From Comamonadaceae bacterium UBA2334 (lineage in GTDB: Bacteria; Pseudomonadota; Gammaproteobacteria; Burkholderiales; Burkholderiaceae_C): a stretch of DNA of 23,822 nucleotides. The position numbers were made by a program, and so were the translations under genes. The stretch covers positions 44,982-68,803 of the forward strand of contig DDUQ01000030.1 of the NCBI GenBank assembly GCA_002344885.1, given 5' to 3'. The notes under the pieces are model-generated. The model had not been told where the DNA came from. It worked only from the letters and a program-made list of their open reading frames with translations, and did not search any database. Each line of letters begins with the position of its first letter. The first letter of the stretch is position 1. Positions 21,662 through 23,822 of this stretch are shown here, one piece after another.

Positions 21662-22582
21662 ATGAACACCCTGCTGTTGCTGGAGCAGGCCTTGAACGGC
21701 CTGCAGTTCGGGTTGATGCTGTTCCTGCTGGCCGCCGGGCTGACGCTGGTGTTCGGCATCATGGACATGATCAACCTGGCCCACGGGTCGCTGTACATGA
21801 TCGGTGCCTACCTGGTGGCTACCATCACGGCGGCCAGCGGCTCGTACTGGACGGGCCTGGGCGTGGGCATCGCCGGCACAGCGGTGGTGGGGGTGTTGCT
21901 GGAGACCAGCCTGCTGCGCCACTTCTACCGGCGCGACCATTTGTCGCAGGTGTTGGGCACGTTTGCGCTGCTGCTCATGGCCAACGAAGCGGTGCGCATG
22001 GTCTGGGGCAGCCAGCCCCTGAGTCTGAACCCGCCGGATGCGCTGGCCGGGCCGGTGGAGCTGTTGCCGGGTTTCCACTACTCGGCCTACCGGCTGTTCA
22101 TCATCGGTGTGGGCCTGGCCGCTGCGCTGGGGTTGTATCTGCTGGTCACCCGCACACGGCTGGGCATGCAGGTGCGCGCCGGTGCGTCCAACCGTGACAT
22201 GGCGCTGGCCATGGGTGTGCCGGTGGGCAAGCTGTTCACGGGTGTGTTTGCCCTGGGGGCGGCTTTGTGTGCCTTGGCCGGTGGTCTGCTCGGGCCACTG
22301 CTGGCCGTACAGGTGGGCATGGGCGAGAGCATTCTGATTCTGGCGTTTGTGGTCATCGTCATCGGCGGCATCGGCTCCATGCGCGGTGCGTTTCTGGGGG
22401 CACTGCTGGTGGGCGTGGTCGACACGGCCGGCCGGGCCTTGCTGCCACCGCTGGTGACGTGGCTGTTCGGTGCCGAGGCCGCCAGTGGCGCGGCGGCTGC
22501 GCTGGCCTCGATGTTGATCTACCTGCTCATGGCGGTGGTGCTGTTCTACCGACCCCAGGGCCTGTTCCCAGCCAACGGCTGA
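21662..22582 (+). CDS. Branched-chain amino acid-type ABC transporter permease (LivH-like)
   Basis: This 306-residue polytopic inner-membrane protein is one of the two permeases of a Liv-type (HAAT family) importer. Seen: LNGLQFGLMLFLLAAGLTLVFGIMDMINLAHGSLYMIGAY near the N-terminus, the LivH hallmark; the cytoplasmic coupling loop TRLGMQVRAGASNRDMALAMGVPV, which contacts the ATPase; and GESILILAFVVIVIGGIGSMRGAFLGALLVG towards the end. About eight hydrophobic segments are visible. It lies 40 bp after the binding-protein gene and 9 bp before the second permease gene, in one transport operon. Specificity is set mainly by the binding protein; context suggests an aromatic acid. Confidence 0.94.
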   Translation: MNTLLLLEQALNGLQFGLMLFLLAAGLTLVFGIMDMINLAHGSLYMIGAYLVATITAASGSYWTGLGVGIAGTAVVGVLLETSLLRHFYRRDHLSQVLGTFALLLMANEAVRMVWGSQPLSLNPPDALAGPVELLPGFHYSAYRLFIIGVGLAAALGLYLLVTRTRLGMQVRAGASNRDMALAMGVPVGKLFTGVFALGAALCALAGGLLGPLLAVQVGMGESILILAFVVIVIGGIGSMRGAFLGALLVGVVDTAGRALLPPLVTWLFGAEAASGAAAALASMLIYLLMAVVLFYRPQGLFPANG

Positions 22583-22591
22583 AAGAGGACG

Positions 22592-23656
22592 ATGAACGTA
22601 CCGATGTCGCCCGAACGGGCAGCCACACCCAGTGCACGACCACCAGCGGGCCTGCTGGACCACCGGCCCAGCGTCTGGACTGTGGTGGTATTGCTCTGTT
22701 TTTTGTTGCTCCTACCGCCCGTCTTGAAAGCGCTGGGTGAGGATTTTTATGTGGGTGTTGCCAGCCGGGTGCTGGTGTACGCCCTGGCGGCTGCGAGCCT
22801 GAACCTGATTTTGGGCTGGGGTGGCATGGTCAGCTTCGGCCACGCCGCATTTGTGGGCCTGGGGGCCTATGCAGCGGGCATCGCCATGAGCAGCCTGGGC
22901 TGGATGTCGGCCTGGGTGACCTGGCCGCTGGCTGCCCTGGTGGGCGGGGTAGCGGCGCTGGCGGTGGGGGCCATCAGCCTGCGCACGCAAGGGGTGTACT
23001 TCATCATGATCACCCTGGCGTTTGCACAGATGCTGTACTTCCTGATGGTGTCGCTCAAAACCTGGGGCGGTGACGATGGCCTGAGCCTGCCAGGCCGGGC
23101 CACGGTGGGTGGGGGCATCGACCTGTCGTCCGATGTCCATTTCTACTACGTCGTGGTAGGGGTGGTGTCGCTGGCGTTCTGGCTGCTGCACCGGCTGGTG
23201 AATGCGCGGTTTGGCCACACGCTGCAGGCCATCCGCGAGAACGAAGGGCGCATGCTGGCGCTGGGGGTGCCGGTGTACCGGGTCAAGCTGGTGGCGTTTG
23301 TGCTGGCTGGCGCACTGGCCGGGCTGGCGGGTGCGCTGTCGGCCAACCAGAACAGCTTTGTCAGCCCGTCCATGATGCAGTGGAGCCAGTCGGGCATGCT
23401 GATGGTCATGGTCATCCTGGGCGGCGTTGGGCATTTCTGGGGCCCGCTGGTGGGGGCGGCGGTGTTCCTGTTGCTGGAAGAGGTGCTGGTGGCCTACACC
23501 ATCCACTGGCAGCTCGGTTTGGGTGCTGTGTTGTTGGCCGTGGTGTTGCTGGCACCGAATGGGCTTATGAGCCTGCTCGGCAGGGCCCGACAGTTGCTGC
23601 GCCAGCGCGCGTTGCGGCAGGAAGCGCAGCAGCGCGTCGCCAGGGAGGTGGTCTGA
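22592..23656 (+). CDS. Branched-chain amino acid-type ABC transporter permease (LivM-like)
   Basis: This 354-residue second permease of the importer has an N-terminal cytoplasmic stretch of about 28 residues. It then has hydrophobic segments including LAAASLNLILGWGGMVSFGHAAFVGLGAYAAGI, the LivM hallmark. The coupling region GHTLQAIRENEGRMLALGVPVYRVKLVAFVLAG and the conserved MLMVMVILGGVGHFWGPLVGAAVFLLLEE follow. The C-terminal 28 residues are Arg/Gln-rich and cytoplasmic. The start ATG at 22592 follows AAAGAGGA closely; an ATG at 22604 is an alternative. The stop codon overlaps the next start (TGATG), so the ATPase is translationally coupled. Confidence 0.94.
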   Translation: MNVPMSPERAATPSARPPAGLLDHRPSVWTVVVLLCFLLLLPPVLKALGEDFYVGVASRVLVYALAAASLNLILGWGGMVSFGHAAFVGLGAYAAGIAMSSLGWMSAWVTWPLAALVGGVAALAVGAISLRTQGVYFIMITLAFAQMLYFLMVSLKTWGGDDGLSLPGRATVGGGIDLSSDVHFYYVVVGVVSLAFWLLHRLVNARFGHTLQAIRENEGRMLALGVPVYRVKLVAFVLAGALAGLAGALSANQNSFVSPSMMQWSQSGMLMVMVILGGVGHFWGPLVGAAVFLLLEEVLVAYTIHWQLGLGAVLLAVVLLAPNGLMSLLGRARQLLRQRALRQEAQQRVAREVV

Positions 23657-23822
23657 TGGCCGACAAGCAGATGCCCTCAGGGACATCCCCTTTGTTGCCC
23701 CCTTTGCTCGAAGTGGACCGCCTGGTCAAACGCTTCGGCGGCCTCGTGGCCACCGACCATGCCACGCTGACCGTGCACCAGGGTGAATTGCATGCCCTGA
23801 TCGGCCCCAATGGCGCGGGCAA
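23656..23822 (+). CDS. ABC transporter ATP-binding protein (LivG-like), N-terminal fragment cut by window edge
   Basis: The reading frame begins at ATG 23656, overlapping the stop of the LivM-like gene, with GGAGG (23643-23647) upstream. Fifty-five residues are visible: a 17-residue Pro/Ser-rich leader, then LLEVDRLVKRFGGLVATDHATLTVHQGELHALIGPNGAG. This is the first strands of an ABC ATPase ending inside the Walker A motif (GPNGAGK). The RFGG-L-A-x-D pattern is typical of LivG rather than LivF. A LivF-type second ATPase is expected just beyond the window. It powers the importer encoded by the three preceding genes. Confidence 0.9.
   Translation, partial: MADKQMPSGTSPLLPPLLEVDRLVKRFGGLVATDHATLTVHQGELHALIGPNGAG

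Noticed and set aside
1..23822. Mobile elements, prophage, CRISPR arrays, toxin-antitoxin or defence systems
   Set aside because: I saw no transposase, integrase, terminal inverted repeats, spaced direct repeats or toxin partner for the small HTH gene. Codon and base use look uniform apart from short AT-rich spacers.

Overview
This 23.8 kb window is GC-rich chromosomal DNA of a betaproteobacterium. It is most likely Burkholderiales, family Comamonadaceae (Acidovorax/Hydrogenophaga/Rhodoferax-like). The assignment rests on protein similarity as I recall it, high G+C at third codon positions, and short AT-rich intergenic motifs around 'GCTAT'. It is inference, not a database result. I see no transposon, integrase, phage gene or CRISPR array, and no gene that looks broken. 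serS is cut by the left edge and an ABC-transporter ATPase gene by the right edge.

Left part (1-12.6 kb) is housekeeping and accessory chromosome. In order: the 3' end of serS, then tRNA-Ser(CGA) and tRNA-Val(UAC) with a clear terminator. Next come a small XRE-type regulator divergent from an orphan soluble GAF-PAS histidine kinase. A leftward block follows: an MtfA-type zinc peptidase, trpS with an unusual C-terminal YegP-like module, an M50 site-2-protease-family protein and a Sua5/YciO/YrdC protein. A rightward block then carries a 49-residue DUF3149 membrane peptide, a Nif3-family protein and pdxA. A second leftward block carries mscL, a DHH-family phosphoesterase, an FMN-dependent alpha-hydroxy-acid dehydrogenase and a hemerythrin.

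Right part (12.8 kb to the end) is one co-directional catabolic locus. It encodes a fused flavin monooxygenase/old-yellow-enzyme protein, an SDR dehydrogenase, a MarR regulator, a crotonase-fold protein, an acyl-CoA dehydrogenase, an aryl-CoA ligase, and a branched-chain-amino-acid-type ABC importer (binding protein, two permeases, start of the ATPase). This gene set matches the aerobic CoA-thioester pathway for 2-aminobenzoate (anthranilate) described in Azoarcus evansii. There the acid is activated by a ligase (AbmG), then hydroxylated and reduced by a bifunctional monooxygenase/reductase (AbmA), and the ring product is degraded by beta-oxidation-like steps. The importer presumably brings in the aromatic acid. 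The MarR protein presumably acts at a strong AT-rich palindrome just upstream of the first gene.

The most interesting signals outside the genes are regulatory. Two FNR-family-like boxes 32 bp apart precede the DUF3149 peptide, with a -10-like hexamer at the class-II distance. A perfect TTGAC-N4-GTCAA box precedes the hemerythrin gene. A 27-bp imperfect palindrome (10 of 13 pairs) precedes the anthranilate-type operon. At protein level, the crotonase lacks both classical hydratase glutamates by eye alignment, and TrpS carries the extra C-terminal module.
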